Below are positions 1 to 7,849 of a DNA stretch of 64,000 nt, in pieces. The notes under the pieces were generated by a model that made no database searches, had not been told where the DNA came from, and worked only from the letters and a program-made list of their open reading frames with translations. Position numbers and translations under genes: made by a program. This stretch comes from an uncultured Clostridia bacterium. GTDB taxonomy: Bacteria; Bacillota; Clostridia; UMGS1810. Position 1 is the first letter of the stretch. Each line of letters starts with the position of its first letter. The stretch covers positions 1-64,000 of the forward strand of contig CAKSIN010000001.1 of assembly GCA_934463115.1 (NCBI GenBank), given 5' to 3'.

Positions 1-703
1 GTGTTACGTTCTCACCGGCCTTCACACCTGTTTTGTCACCGGTAAGTGTGTATGTGTAACCTGTTGACGGTGCCGGTGGCTCTTCGCCACCTTTGAGCTG
101 TACAAGTGTTACATCTTCCTGCGGTGTAAATTTCTTGTCAATGAGCTTGCTTACTCCGCCAACCGCAAGCGTAAACGCTTTTGATATATCCGAAATATCT
201 TTATTTGCTGTAAATTTAATTACGCCTGCTTTTACTTCTGTTGCTTTGTAAAGATCGCTTGCAGAATTAATCGGGTTCTCTAAATTCTGGAATACAACTG
301 TATATACATCCGTCTTCTCGACCGGCTTTTCCAGTTTCTTGCTTCCGGCTTTTGGTGCTCCGAGTGCTCCAAGTCCCTTTGTGTATACAGTTACTCCGCT
401 AAACGTCATCTTGCCGAGATCATCGGTTACCCAAGTCTCATCCAACCCGTTGTCTGCAAAGTCTGCAGAATTATAATAAATTTCATAATTCAAACTGCAA
501 ACATCTGCAAGTGCGCCATTAAGATTTACATTAAGTGTTACGGTTTCGCCCGCCTTTACACTTGACTTGTCACTCGTAAGTGTGTATGTGTAACCGGTGT
601 CCGCACTAACGAGCATTGCAGCCGGAAATAATGTAAATACAAAAGCTACAACAAGCATCAATGACAAGGCTTTTAAAACTTTATTGTCCTTGCGTAATAC
701 CAT
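1..703 (-). CDS. Secreted cohesin-like repeat protein (3' end outside window)
   Basis: The reading frame is open from an ATG at 703 to the window edge, so the C-terminus is missing. A Shine-Dalgarno GAAGGAG lies just upstream. Residues 1 to about 36 form a signal peptide (KDNK, then a hydrophobic run ending near LVSAD). Two tandem modules begin with nearly the same words: TGYTYTLTSDKSSVKAGETV at about residue 37 and TGYTYTLTGDKTGVKAGENV near the edge, a period of about 180 residues. After the motif comes a NLNGALADVCSLNYEIYYN stretch resembling the first strands of bacterial cohesin or related Ig-like beta-sandwich domains. A dockerin protein is encoded 42 nt upstream on the same strand, so a cohesin-dockerin pairing is an attractive inference. 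The cohesin call rests on pattern only. Other Ig-like adhesive domains remain possible. Confidence 0.7.
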   Translation of the reverse strand, partial: MVLRKDNKVLKALSLMLVVAFVFTLFPAAMLVSADTGYTYTLTSDKSSVKAGETVTLNVNLNGALADVCSLNYEIYYNSADFADNGLDETWVTDDLGKMTFSGVTVYTKGLGALGAPKAGSKKLEKPVEKTDVYTVVFQNLENPINSASDLYKATEVKAGVIKFTANKDISDISKAFTLAVGGVSKLIDKKFTPQEDVTLVQLKGGEEPPAPSTGYTYTLTGDKTGVKAGENVT

Positions 704-745
704 ATGTGTTATTCTCCTTCCATCACTGTGCTCAAACGCAAATTA

Positions 746-1369
746 TTACTCAGCCTCACACGGGAACTTTTGTCCATAAACATATTTGCTCATTATGTAC
801 CCTGCATCTGTTGCGTCAACATTATTGGAATTGTCAACATCGGCAGCTTTCATACCATACTTGAATTCCAACGGTGTATCATATACATATTTCGCCAATA
901 CATATCCCGAGTCATTTGCATTTATCTTGCCGTCATTATCTACATCACCGTAAGTAAAGTCAACACCCGGTACAGGATCGCCGCCCGGTGTCGGCGGTGT
1001 CGGTGTGTCTCCGCCTTTTTCGTATACAGTGTTAAGGGGAGCTGCTTCCGTCATTGTTGAATAACCCGAATAAATATCGAGGTCTTTGCTGTTTTCTACA
1101 TCGAAAGTAAATGTTGCTGTACCGTCTTTAGCCGTTACCTGATCTATGTAGAAAATCTTTGATGTGTCTCCCGAAATAGCCGAGAGAGCTGTTCCTTTTT
1201 CCACAGCAAGAAGTGTGGATTCTTCTTCTGTACCGAGACCGGTAACGGTAACGGTAAGTTTGTTGTTTTCAACTGTCGGCTTTGAGATTGTAGCCGCAAA
1301 TGCAACAGTCGAAACCATCATTGCAGCAACAGAGGTTGCTGCCAGGACTTTGCATAAAACTTTTTTCAT
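746..1369 (-). CDS. Secreted protein with C-terminal type I dockerin-like domain
   Basis: A protein of 207 residues. The start at 1369 is chosen because GGAGGATTACT sits directly before it and a signal peptide (MKKVLCKVLAATSVAAMMVS, cleavage near AFA-A) follows; a longer frame upstream lacks both. Residues 27-125 are a small beta-rich domain of unknown function. A Pro/Thr/Gly linker (TPTPPTPGG) follows. Residues about 140-200 hold two calcium-loop repeats, GDVDNDGKINANDSG and ADVDNSNNVDATDAG, each followed by a helix ending in KYVY, which is the dockerin pattern. Dockerins bind cohesins on scaffoldins or the cell surface. The gene precedes a cohesin-like gene and has its own strong promoter. 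The N-terminal domain shows no catalytic motif that I recognise, so it may be a cell-surface adaptor rather than an enzyme. Confidence 0.8.
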   Translation of the reverse strand: MKKVLCKVLAATSVAAMMVSTVAFAATISKPTVENNKLTVTVTGLGTEEESTLLAVEKGTALSAISGDTSKIFYIDQVTAKDGTATFTFDVENSKDLDIYSGYSTMTEAAPLNTVYEKGGDTPTPPTPGGDPVPGVDFTYGDVDNDGKINANDSGYVLAKYVYDTPLEFKYGMKAADVDNSNNVDATDAGYIMSKYVYGQKFPCEAE

Positions 1370-1455
1370 AGTAATCCTCCATCTTTTTTTATTTTTTATA
1401 ACACACCGATTGCAGAGACTCCCCCACAATGATGTATTATATTATTTATGAGTTG

Positions 1456-1484
1456 ATTATACAAAAAATTTAAGAGAATTTCAA
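1456..1484 (-). promoter_or_regulatory. Sigma-A-type promoter of the dockerin gene
   Basis: On the minus strand, TTGAAA (1479-1484) and TATAAT (1456-1461) are separated by 17 nt. The expected transcript has an untranslated leader of about 80 nt before the dockerin start at 1369. The rest of 1370-1581 is AT-rich and holds no gene. Confidence 0.7.
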
Positions 1485-1581
1485 TAGGTAATCTCTATTT
1501 TTTTCGTTAATAAATGTTTTTTGTGACTTTTGTCAAATAGCAAAAGCTTTTTTGTGCAAATTCCAACTTTGCCGCACGGTA

Positions 1582-2856
1582 TCAGTTTGTTGTGCCGGCG
1601 GTTGTTATATTAACCTTTTTAATCGGGCTGACCGGTCTGAGCGTAGTCAGACTGTCCCAAACAAATATTTTTGCATATTTTGCATTGGCAACTCCGTTTG
1701 TCATAACCGCATACACATCATTACGCGCGCGGTTTATCGGCAGAACCACATAGTCCACAACCGTGTCATTCGAATCGTAGAATGCCATGTGCAGACATTC
1801 TTTGGTGAGTGTTTTGTCAAAAGTTACATCTATAATCAGTTTTCCGTTGAGCGACTGCAGAACAACATCGCCGAAATCCACATACAAATCTACCGACGGT
1901 GTTGTGATATCACCGTAACTTGCTGAATTTGCGTTGCAGTTTGTTCCGTATATTTTGCAATATTCATACGCATACGCGTCGGTGGTTGTGTTTATGGTGA
2001 TATTTGTTCCGTCAAACGCTCCGCCGCCTATCGTGGTAACATGATATGTAAGATCCATGCTTGCAAGGGAGCTGCAGTTTGCAAACGCCTCTTCGCCTAT
2101 CTCGGTAAGGAGCTTAGGCACGGAGAATGTGCCAAGTGCAGTACAGCCTTTGAACGCTTTGCTTTTTATTGAATACAGTTTGCCGGACGTGGTTATTGTT
2201 TTGAGCCCCGTGCAGCTCTGGAATGCCGATTCGCCGATTACACGCGTATTCATGATATCAACGCTTGTAACACCGGTAATCATTGCAAAGATATAGTCCG
2301 GGATACGCTGAACCTCGGAGCCGATATAGATATTTTGCACCGACGATGTTTTTCCGAAAACCAACTGAGTGTTTGAGCCGGTCATAGTCTCGCAGTTTTT
2401 GGCATTAAAATATATTTCTTTCAGCGAGCCGCATCCGTAATAAGCCGCGTAGCCAACGGTAGTGACGCTCTCGGGAACAGTGATGCTCGTGATTCCGGTA
2501 AAGCTAAATGCAAACGGCGAAATCTTTTTGAGCACTGTGCTGTTGAAAGTTACCGATTTGACATTTGTCATTTCAAAGAAAGCATAGTTTCCTATCTGAG
2601 TGACACCGCTTGCAATTGTAATTGAAGTAATATTGCTTTTGTATTGATACCATGGCGGACGTGCATTGTTGTCATCATAGTTTTTCATTTCTGCCTTTGA
2701 CACTCCGCTTGCAGGTGAAATTGTGAGTTTTGTGCCCTCAACACTCCATGAAATCTCACCGTCCGTGCCGCCCTGCGCCGCCAATGCGCATATCGGCACA
2801 AGATTCACCGCAAGAACCAATGCTGTGATCAGCGATAACAGTTTAAAATTCTTCAT
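1582..2856 (-). CDS. Secreted BspA-type leucine-rich repeat protein
   Basis: A protein of 424 residues. The start at 2856 follows a GGAGGAAGAACG ribosome site and gives a clear signal peptide (MKNFKLLSLITALVLAVNL, cleavage near ALAAQ). Residues about 80-310 carry repeated units of the LRR_5/BspA type, such as ITSITIASGVTQIGNYAF, ITSITVPESVTTVGYAAYYG and SVDIMNTRVIGESAFQSC, with the usual G-x-x-AF spacing of about 23 residues. The last 110 residues form a separate beta-rich domain. Such proteins are surface or secreted ligand-binding proteins common in gut Clostridia. No enzyme motif, sortase signal or dockerin is seen. It is the third secreted-protein gene in a row, with its own ribosome site. 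Confidence 0.8.
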   Translation of the reverse strand: MKNFKLLSLITALVLAVNLVPICALAAQGGTDGEISWSVEGTKLTISPASGVSKAEMKNYDDNNARPPWYQYKSNITSITIASGVTQIGNYAFFEMTNVKSVTFNSTVLKKISPFAFSFTGITSITVPESVTTVGYAAYYGCGSLKEIYFNAKNCETMTGSNTQLVFGKTSSVQNIYIGSEVQRIPDYIFAMITGVTSVDIMNTRVIGESAFQSCTGLKTITTSGKLYSIKSKAFKGCTALGTFSVPKLLTEIGEEAFANCSSLASMDLTYHVTTIGGGAFDGTNITINTTTDAYAYEYCKIYGTNCNANSASYGDITTPSVDLYVDFGDVVLQSLNGKLIIDVTFDKTLTKECLHMAFYDSNDTVVDYVVLPINRARNDVYAVMTNGVANAKYAKIFVWDSLTTLRPVSPIKKVNITTAGTTN

Positions 2857-2920
2857 CGTTCTTCCTCCGTAGAAATATTGTAACGGCAAACCTGCCGCTC
2901 TTTGTGATTGGTTACGAATG

Positions 2921-4168
2921 CTATACACGTATCTGCCCGTTTCCGCGGACAATGTATTTGTAGCTTGTAAGTTCCCTGAGTCCCATGGGACCTCTGGCAT
3001 GAAGCTTTTGCGTGCTGATTCCTATCTCGGCTCCGAAACCGAATTCAAATCCGTCCGTAAACCGAGTGGAAGCGTTCACATACACTGCCGCCGCGTCTAC
3101 AGCGCGTGTAAACTTTTCGGCAGCGGATTTGTCCTCTGTCACAATACATTCGGAATGTTTCGTGGAATACTTTGATATATGCTCCAGCGCTTCATCTATA
3201 TCCGCAACCTCTTTAACACTTATTATCTTATCAAGAAATTCTTTGGCAAAATCTTCTTCCGTTGCCTCACGCTCGCATGTCAGCTTGTCAAGCGCGGCGC
3301 CGCTCGCCAAAACGCGTATTCCGTTCTTTGCAAAGGCGGCATCGAGCTTTTTGTAAAACTCACCGTCAACATCCTTGTGAACAAGCAAGCTTTCCGCCGC
3401 ATTGCACACCGATGGCCGGCTTGCCTTGGCGTTAATGATTATATCCACAGCTTTTTGAATATCTGCCGATTTATCCACATATATATGGCAGTTACCCACG
3501 CCGGTTTCGATAACCGGGACAGTGGCATTCTGCACAACGGCATTTATGAGCCCGGCGCCGCCGCGCGGTATGAGCACATCTATGTATTTATTGAGCCGCA
3601 TCATCTCGTTTGCGCTATCGCGCGATGTATCGGTCACAAATCCAATTATATCCGGTGTTATCCCGGCGCTGTCGGCTGCAGATTTCATTACATTTGCAAT
3701 AGCCGTGTTGGAATATATTGCCTCTTTTCCGCCGCGGAGAATAACCGCGTTCGAAGCTTTGATACACAGTGCCGCGGTATCGGCGGTTACATTCGGCCGC
3801 GATTCATAGATAACACCCACAACTCCGAGAGGAACGCGCCGCTTTTCTATTACAAGTCCGTTCGGACGTGTAAATTCTTCAATAACCTCGCCCACGGGAT
3901 CGCTCAGCGCGGCAACCTTGCGTATGCCGTCCGCTATCGCGCAGATTCTCTCCGATGTCAGCCGCAGGCGGTCTTTCATTGAGTCCGACATTCCGGATTC
4001 ATCCGCCGCTTTCAGGTCTTTTTCGTTTTCGCTCAGAATATATTCGGATTCCTTTTCGAGCGAATCCGCAATTGTATGCAAAATATTGTTTTTCTTTTCC
4101 GTGTCAAGTGCGGCAAGTACTCTTGCCGCGCGTGCTGCGGCTTCGCCGAGTTTTTCCGTTTCAGTCAC
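2921..4168 (-). CDS. proA: Gamma-glutamyl phosphate reductase
   Basis: NADPH-dependent reduction of gamma-glutamyl phosphate to glutamate semialdehyde, the second step of proline synthesis. The product is 415 residues, the usual family length, if translation begins at the GTG at 4168; GGGAGGAATAACT precedes this codon, and the upstream ATG of the longer frame lacks a ribosome site. Family motifs seen include VPLGVVGVIYESRPNVTADTA, AVILRGGKEA, the catalytic-cysteine region ASRPSVCNAAE, and the C-terminal FGFGAEIGISTQKLHARGPM. The start overlaps the end of proB by 8 nt, so the two are co-transcribed and probably translationally coupled. Confidence 0.97.
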   Translation of the reverse strand: MTETEKLGEAAARAARVLAALDTEKKNNILHTIADSLEKESEYILSENEKDLKAADESGMSDSMKDRLRLTSERICAIADGIRKVAALSDPVGEVIEEFTRPNGLVIEKRRVPLGVVGVIYESRPNVTADTAALCIKASNAVILRGGKEAIYSNTAIANVMKSAADSAGITPDIIGFVTDTSRDSANEMMRLNKYIDVLIPRGGAGLINAVVQNATVPVIETGVGNCHIYVDKSADIQKAVDIIINAKASRPSVCNAAESLLVHKDVDGEFYKKLDAAFAKNGIRVLASGAALDKLTCEREATEEDFAKEFLDKIISVKEVADIDEALEHISKYSTKHSECIVTEDKSAAEKFTRAVDAAAVYVNASTRFTDGFEFGFGAEIGISTQKLHARGPMGLRELTSYKYIVRGNGQIRV

Positions 4169-4955
4169 AGTTATTCCTCCCTTTAAAAAATGTTCCGACT
4201 TTTTTGCCGTCGAGCAAGTCATAAATTATATCGGGGTTGTTACCGTTCAGTATAAACATATCCCCGCCCGTACGTGTGAAAATTTCGGCAGCGGCTATTT
4301 TGGTAATCATTCCGCCGGTTCCGTTTGCACTGCCTGCGCCGCCGGCAACAGAGCGGATATCGTCGGTAATATCGTCAACCTTTGATATCAGATGTGCAGA
4401 CGTGTTTTTCGGGTTAGCGTCGTACAGACCGTCTATATCCGAAAGAATAACAAGCATCTGCGCTCCGACAAGTTTTGCAACATGTGCCGACAGGGTATCG
4501 TTGTCGCCGAATTCAATCTGTTCCGTGCTGACAGAGTCATTCTCGTTTACAATCGGTATCACACCGTATTCAAAAAGGGTTTCGAATGTTGCAATTGCAT
4601 TATTTCTGCGTGTTCCATCATCCATAATATCCTTTGTAAGGAGCAGCTGTGCCACGCTGTGGTTATATCCGGCAAACAGCTCGGAATAATAATCCATGAG
4701 TTCGCACTGCCCTATTGCGGCAAGGGCCTGTTTGAACCGCGACTCCTTCGGCCGCTCGCGCAGCCCGAGTTTGCCCATACCGACGCTTATTGCGCCGCTC
4801 GTTACAAGCACGATATCCTTGCCCTGGTTCTTCAAATCCGACAGCGCGCGGACAAGCTTTTCCACTCTGCGCAGGTTGATTCCGCCGCCGCGGTATGCAA
4901 GCGTTGATGTACCCACCTTAAAAACTACTCTCTTTGCATTCATTAAACTGCTCAT
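4161..4955 (-). CDS. proB: Glutamate 5-kinase
   Basis: Phosphorylates glutamate at the gamma carboxyl, the committed and usually proline-inhibited step of proline synthesis. The 264-residue protein is an amino-acid kinase fold without the C-terminal PUA domain, as in many Clostridia. Motifs include VVFKVGTSTL at the N-terminus, VTSGAISVGMGKL, and FGDNDTLSAHVAKLVGAQMLVILSDIDGLY with the substrate-binding Asn/Asp pair. The start at 4955 has GGGGAA 8 nt upstream. It is the first gene of proBA; an upstream TATATAAT-like element lies near 5060 but lacks a good -35, so I do not call a promoter. Confidence 0.97.
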   Translation of the reverse strand: MSSLMNAKRVVFKVGTSTLAYRGGGINLRRVEKLVRALSDLKNQGKDIVLVTSGAISVGMGKLGLRERPKESRFKQALAAIGQCELMDYYSELFAGYNHSVAQLLLTKDIMDDGTRRNNAIATFETLFEYGVIPIVNENDSVSTEQIEFGDNDTLSAHVAKLVGAQMLVILSDIDGLYDANPKNTSAHLISKVDDITDDIRSVAGGAGSANGTGGMITKIAAAEIFTRTGGDMFILNGNNPDIIYDLLDGKKVGTFFKGRNNCD

Positions 4956-5100
4956 TTACACTATTCCCCGTTTCAAAATCAAATAACAAAACAGGTTGCC
5001 GCACGGCGCACGGAAAAAACCCATGCAAAACCCTCACACGACAACCCGAAAATGGCACAATAATCCTGTATTATATATCATTTTCACGCAAAAAGCGGCA

Positions 5101-5541
5101 CTACTGGCGCAAACCTTCTCTGCACTGCTTTATCTTTTCGTTTACGCTCTTAACATCTGTTTCCACTCTCTCGAGAAGATCATCGGCATACTTAATTGCC
5201 GCCAGTTTGATTTCTCTGCCGTCTTTCTGAGCTTTTGAAATAATGTCATTTGCGTTGGCTGTTGCCTGTTTTGTAATCTCGTGTTCATCCACGAGTCCCA
5301 TTATTTTGTGTTCGGCTTCCTTAATCTTTGCCTCTGCCTGTTTCTGCGCGTCGGAAATAATCTTTTTGGAGTCCTCCGCAATAGACTTGGCAACTCTTAT
5401 CTCATCCGGAATCTGAAGGCTGATATCGTTGATAAGCTCCATTACCTGTTCCTTGTCGATAAATGTTTTTTTGATAATCGGAATTTCGAAGCCCTTTTCA
5501 ATAACTTCTTCCAACTCACTGAGCAATTCTATAACATCCAT
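5101..5541 (-). CDS. Conserved coiled-coil protein (DivIVA/ATPase-b-like), function unknown
   Basis: A protein of 146 residues with GGAGG before the ATG. It starts with a short helical segment (MDVIELLSELEEVIEKGFEI), then residues about 50-145 are a long Lys/Glu/Ala-rich coiled coil with repeated A-x-x-I-I-x-x-A-Q-K patterns. There is no signal peptide or membrane span. Proteins like this are often labelled as ATPase or ATP synthase subunit b-like because of the coiled coil alone; I would not give it that function. Its place directly after rsmD-coaD is a familiar arrangement in Clostridia. Confidence 0.6.
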   Translation of the reverse strand: MDVIELLSELEEVIEKGFEIPIIKKTFIDKEQVMELINDISLQIPDEIRVAKSIAEDSKKIISDAQKQAEAKIKEAEHKIMGLVDEHEITKQATANANDIISKAQKDGREIKLAAIKYADDLLERVETDVKSVNEKIKQCREGLRQ

Positions 5542-5599
5542 CTTTTGTATCCTCCCATAACTTTATTTATTCTAACGTAACCGAGGCATGTCGGCAGCA

Positions 5600-6103
5600 C
5601 TATTTATGACTGTTTTTCCTGCAGCCGTGCATAAGCGAAATTATCTCGTCTTTCATGCTGTCGGGCACAAGCCCGTCGAGACATCCGCCGTGCCTTGCAA
5701 CCTCTTTGACAATACTTGAACTGAGATACTGATATTTGGCGCTTGTCATCATAAACAGTGTTTCAATCTCTTTGGACAGCTTGTGATTCATAAGTGCCAT
5801 CTGAAATTCGTATTCAAAATCCGACACTGCGCGAAGTCCCTTGATAATAACACTTGCGTCTCTGGTTTTCATATAGTCGACAAGCAGTCCGGAAAATGTG
5901 TCTATCTCCACATTGCCAAGCTCCGATGTCACATCCCGCAGCCACTGCATTCTCTTTTCTATACTGAATGCCGGAGTCTTTGCGCTGTTCACAAGCACTG
6001 CAACATAAACCTTGTCGAACACGAGGCTCGCGCGGCGAATGATATCTATATGCCCGTTTGTAACAGGATCAAAGCTGCCGGGATACACCGCTGTTTTATT
6101 CAT
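5600..6103 (-). CDS. coaD: Phosphopantetheine adenylyltransferase
   Basis: Transfers AMP from ATP to 4'-phosphopantetheine, the penultimate step of coenzyme A synthesis. The 167-residue protein begins TAVYPGSFDPVTNGHIDIIR, containing the nucleotidyltransferase T/HxGH signature (TNGH), and has the substrate-binding IIKGLRAVSDFEYE and YQYLSSSIVKEVA motifs. The start at 6103 is chosen by homology to the family N-terminus and a GGCAGGGA sequence upstream. It overlaps the end of rsmD by 8 nt, the typical rsmD-coaD pair. Confidence 0.97.
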   Translation of the reverse strand: MNKTAVYPGSFDPVTNGHIDIIRRASLVFDKVYVAVLVNSAKTPAFSIEKRMQWLRDVTSELGNVEIDTFSGLLVDYMKTRDASVIIKGLRAVSDFEYEFQMALMNHKLSKEIETLFMMTSAKYQYLSSSIVKEVARHGGCLDGLVPDSMKDEIISLMHGCRKNSHK

Positions 6104-6644
6104 TGCAGTCCCTGCCTTCCAGTATATATATTTTAACATTGCCGTATTTCTTCTCGCGCAAAACATCGAATCCGTCGGTTTTCAGATTATAGTCGGCACT
6201 GCACTCCGCAACAACCACTCCCCCGGGTGCAAGCAGATTCCTCTCGGATATTATGTTCAAAACCTCATCATACAGCCCGGCTTCATACGGCGGATCGATA
6301 AATATAATATCGAATCGTCTCCCGGTACCGGAGAGGTAACGCAGGCTGTCGCACGCGACAATCTCCGTTTCTTCGGAAAGGTGTGCTTTTGAGACATTCG
6401 CCCGCACAATCCTCTGTGCCTCCGGACTGCTGTCCACAAACACACAGTGTGCGGCATATCGGCTGAGAGCCTCTATCCCCAGAGCGCCGCTGCCCGCAAA
6501 CAAATCCAAAACACAAGCATCCGCCGTGCGGTCAAAAAGCATGCTGAAAACAGCTTCTTTAACCCTATCGAGTGTGGGACGCGTGCCGAGCCCTGCCGGT
6601 GCGTCAAGCTTCATTCCGCGAAGCCGCCCCGAAATAACTCTCAT
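6096..6644 (-). CDS. rsmD: 16S rRNA (guanine-966 N2) methyltransferase
   Basis: SAM-dependent methylation of G966 in 16S rRNA. The product is 182 residues from the ATG at 6644 (GGGAG upstream); the long upstream extension of the frame runs through a promoter and is not coding. It shows the usual N-terminus MRVISGRLRGMKL, then TRPTLDRVKEAVFSML, the SAM-binding VLDLFAGSGALGIEALSR, and the catalytic IIFIDPPYE (NPPY-like) motif. It is the first gene of the rsmD-coaD operon, driven by the promoter at 6745-6773. Confidence 0.96.
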   Translation of the reverse strand: MRVISGRLRGMKLDAPAGLGTRPTLDRVKEAVFSMLFDRTADACVLDLFAGSGALGIEALSRYAAHCVFVDSSPEAQRIVRANVSKAHLSEETEIVACDSLRYLSGTGRRFDIIFIDPPYEAGLYDEVLNIISERNLLAPGGVVVAECSADYNLKTDGFDVLREKKYGNVKIYILEGRDCNE

Positions 6645-6744
6645 AATAACACTCCCAACTCGCAGACAGACACACACAGATAAAGCCGCCAAACAGGCAC
6701 ACCTCACCCATGCATGGTATACAACAATAAATATACTTACTGAT

Positions 6745-6773
6745 ATTATATAATTATTAGGCTTAAATGTCAA
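6745..6773 (-). promoter_or_regulatory. Promoter for rsmD-coaD
   Basis: Minus strand TTGACA (6768-6773), a 17-nt spacer and TATAAT (6745-6750), a perfect sigma-A consensus. It is back to back with the equally good promoter at 6801-6829; the two -35 boxes are only 27 nt apart, so the polymerases may interfere. Confidence 0.85.
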
Positions 6774-6800
6774 GTAATTTTTCGCGTTTTTAATGTCGAT

Positions 6801-6829
6801 TTGACTATTTTGCTTATAAATGATATAAT
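6801..6829 (+). promoter_or_regulatory. Promoter for apbE and the downstream sensing genes
   Basis: TTGACT (6801-6806), a 17-nt spacer and TATAAT (6824-6829). The start codon of apbE lies about 25 nt after the expected transcription start. Confidence 0.85.
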
Positions 6830-6858
6830 TTACAAAACAATACCCGGAGCCGATGTGT

Positions 6859-7797
6859 ATGAAAAAAGTATTTATCACCTGTATTATGCTAATCATATGT
6901 GCAGCCGCTTTCGCCGCATTTTCCGCAAGGCAGATTACGGAAACCGACTACGCAATGAACACCGTTGTAACAATAACCGCGCGCGGTGCAAATGCGAAAA
7001 AAAGCGCGGATGCCGCATTTGCCGAAATACGGCGGATCGAACGTATGACAGACGCACACAACCCGAAAAGCGAACTGTCAAAGTTAAACGAGTCTGCGCA
7101 TATCTCGCCCGTAAGAGTGTCGGACGAATTGTTTTCGCTTATTGAACTGTCGCAAACCATATCCGAAAAAACCGACGGCGCATTCGACATAACGGTTTTC
7201 CCGGCAACCGAGCTGTGGAAAATAACGTCGGATAATCCGCGCGTTCCGTCGGACAGCGAAATCTCCGCCGCGGCTGACAAAATAGGCTACCAAAACATAG
7301 TACTTGACTCTGCCGAAAAAACCGTGTATTATAAAAAAGAAGGAATGAAAACAGATCTCGGCGCCGTGGCAAAAGGATATGCCGCCGACCGCGCAGCGGA
7401 AAAAATCAGAAAAAGCGGAACAAAAAATGCCCTGCTTGACCTCGGCGGAAATATATATGCCCTCGGAAAAAAATCTGGCGGAAAAAAATGGAACATTGGA
7501 CTGCAAACACCCTGGAAAAGCCGCGGAGAGTATTTTAAAACAATACAGATATCCGACGAATCGGCTGTGACCGCCGGCGCATATGAAAGATATTTTGAAA
7601 AAAACGGAATAATATATCATCATATATTTAATCCTAAAACAGGCATGCCGGCGGAATCCGACATACAGAGCGCCACCGTTTGCGGCAAATCTTCCGCAAT
7701 ATGCGACGCACTCGCAACCGCCGTATTTGTCGGCGGAAAGGAAATGGCGGAAACTGTTATGGATGAATTCAAAGATTATACAGTTATTGTATATTAA
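6859..7797 (+). CDS. apbE: FAD:protein FMN transferase (ApbE family)
   Basis: Attaches FMN covalently to Ser/Thr of target flavoproteins, for example Rnf or Nqr-type subunits, using FAD. The 312-residue protein has an N-terminal membrane anchor or signal (KKVFITCIMLIICAAAFAAF), then MNTVVTITARG, DLGAVAKGYAADRA, LLDLGGNIYALG, SAVTAGAYERYF and the Mg-binding HHIFNPKTGMP and ICDALATAVFV segments typical of the family. The start at 6859 is 9 nt after GGAG; an in-frame ATG at 6853 is too close to the ribosome site. No lipobox cysteine is evident. No target flavoprotein gene is in the window. Confidence 0.92.
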   Translation: MKKVFITCIMLIICAAAFAAFSARQITETDYAMNTVVTITARGANAKKSADAAFAEIRRIERMTDAHNPKSELSKLNESAHISPVRVSDELFSLIELSQTISEKTDGAFDITVFPATELWKITSDNPRVPSDSEISAAADKIGYQNIVLDSAEKTVYYKKEGMKTDLGAVAKGYAADRAAEKIRKSGTKNALLDLGGNIYALGKKSGGKKWNIGLQTPWKSRGEYFKTIQISDESAVTAGAYERYFEKNGIIYHHIFNPKTGMPAESDIQSATVCGKSSAICDALATAVFVGGKEMAETVMDEFKDYTVIVY

Positions 7798-7849
7798 ACC
7801 TGCATGTTACCACCGGTATATAACAGCAGAAAAGTCGGGAGGATACTGT

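Noticed and set aside
1..600. Repeats at 1-60 and 540-600 as a CRISPR or mobile repeat
   Set aside because: The two copies are in frame and encode the same protein module start with synonymous changes, so they are protein-domain repeats.
3179..3982. Long plus-strand open frame of 267 codons
   Set aside because: Antisense to proA, has no ribosome site and no family-like sequence; explained by the codon composition of proA.
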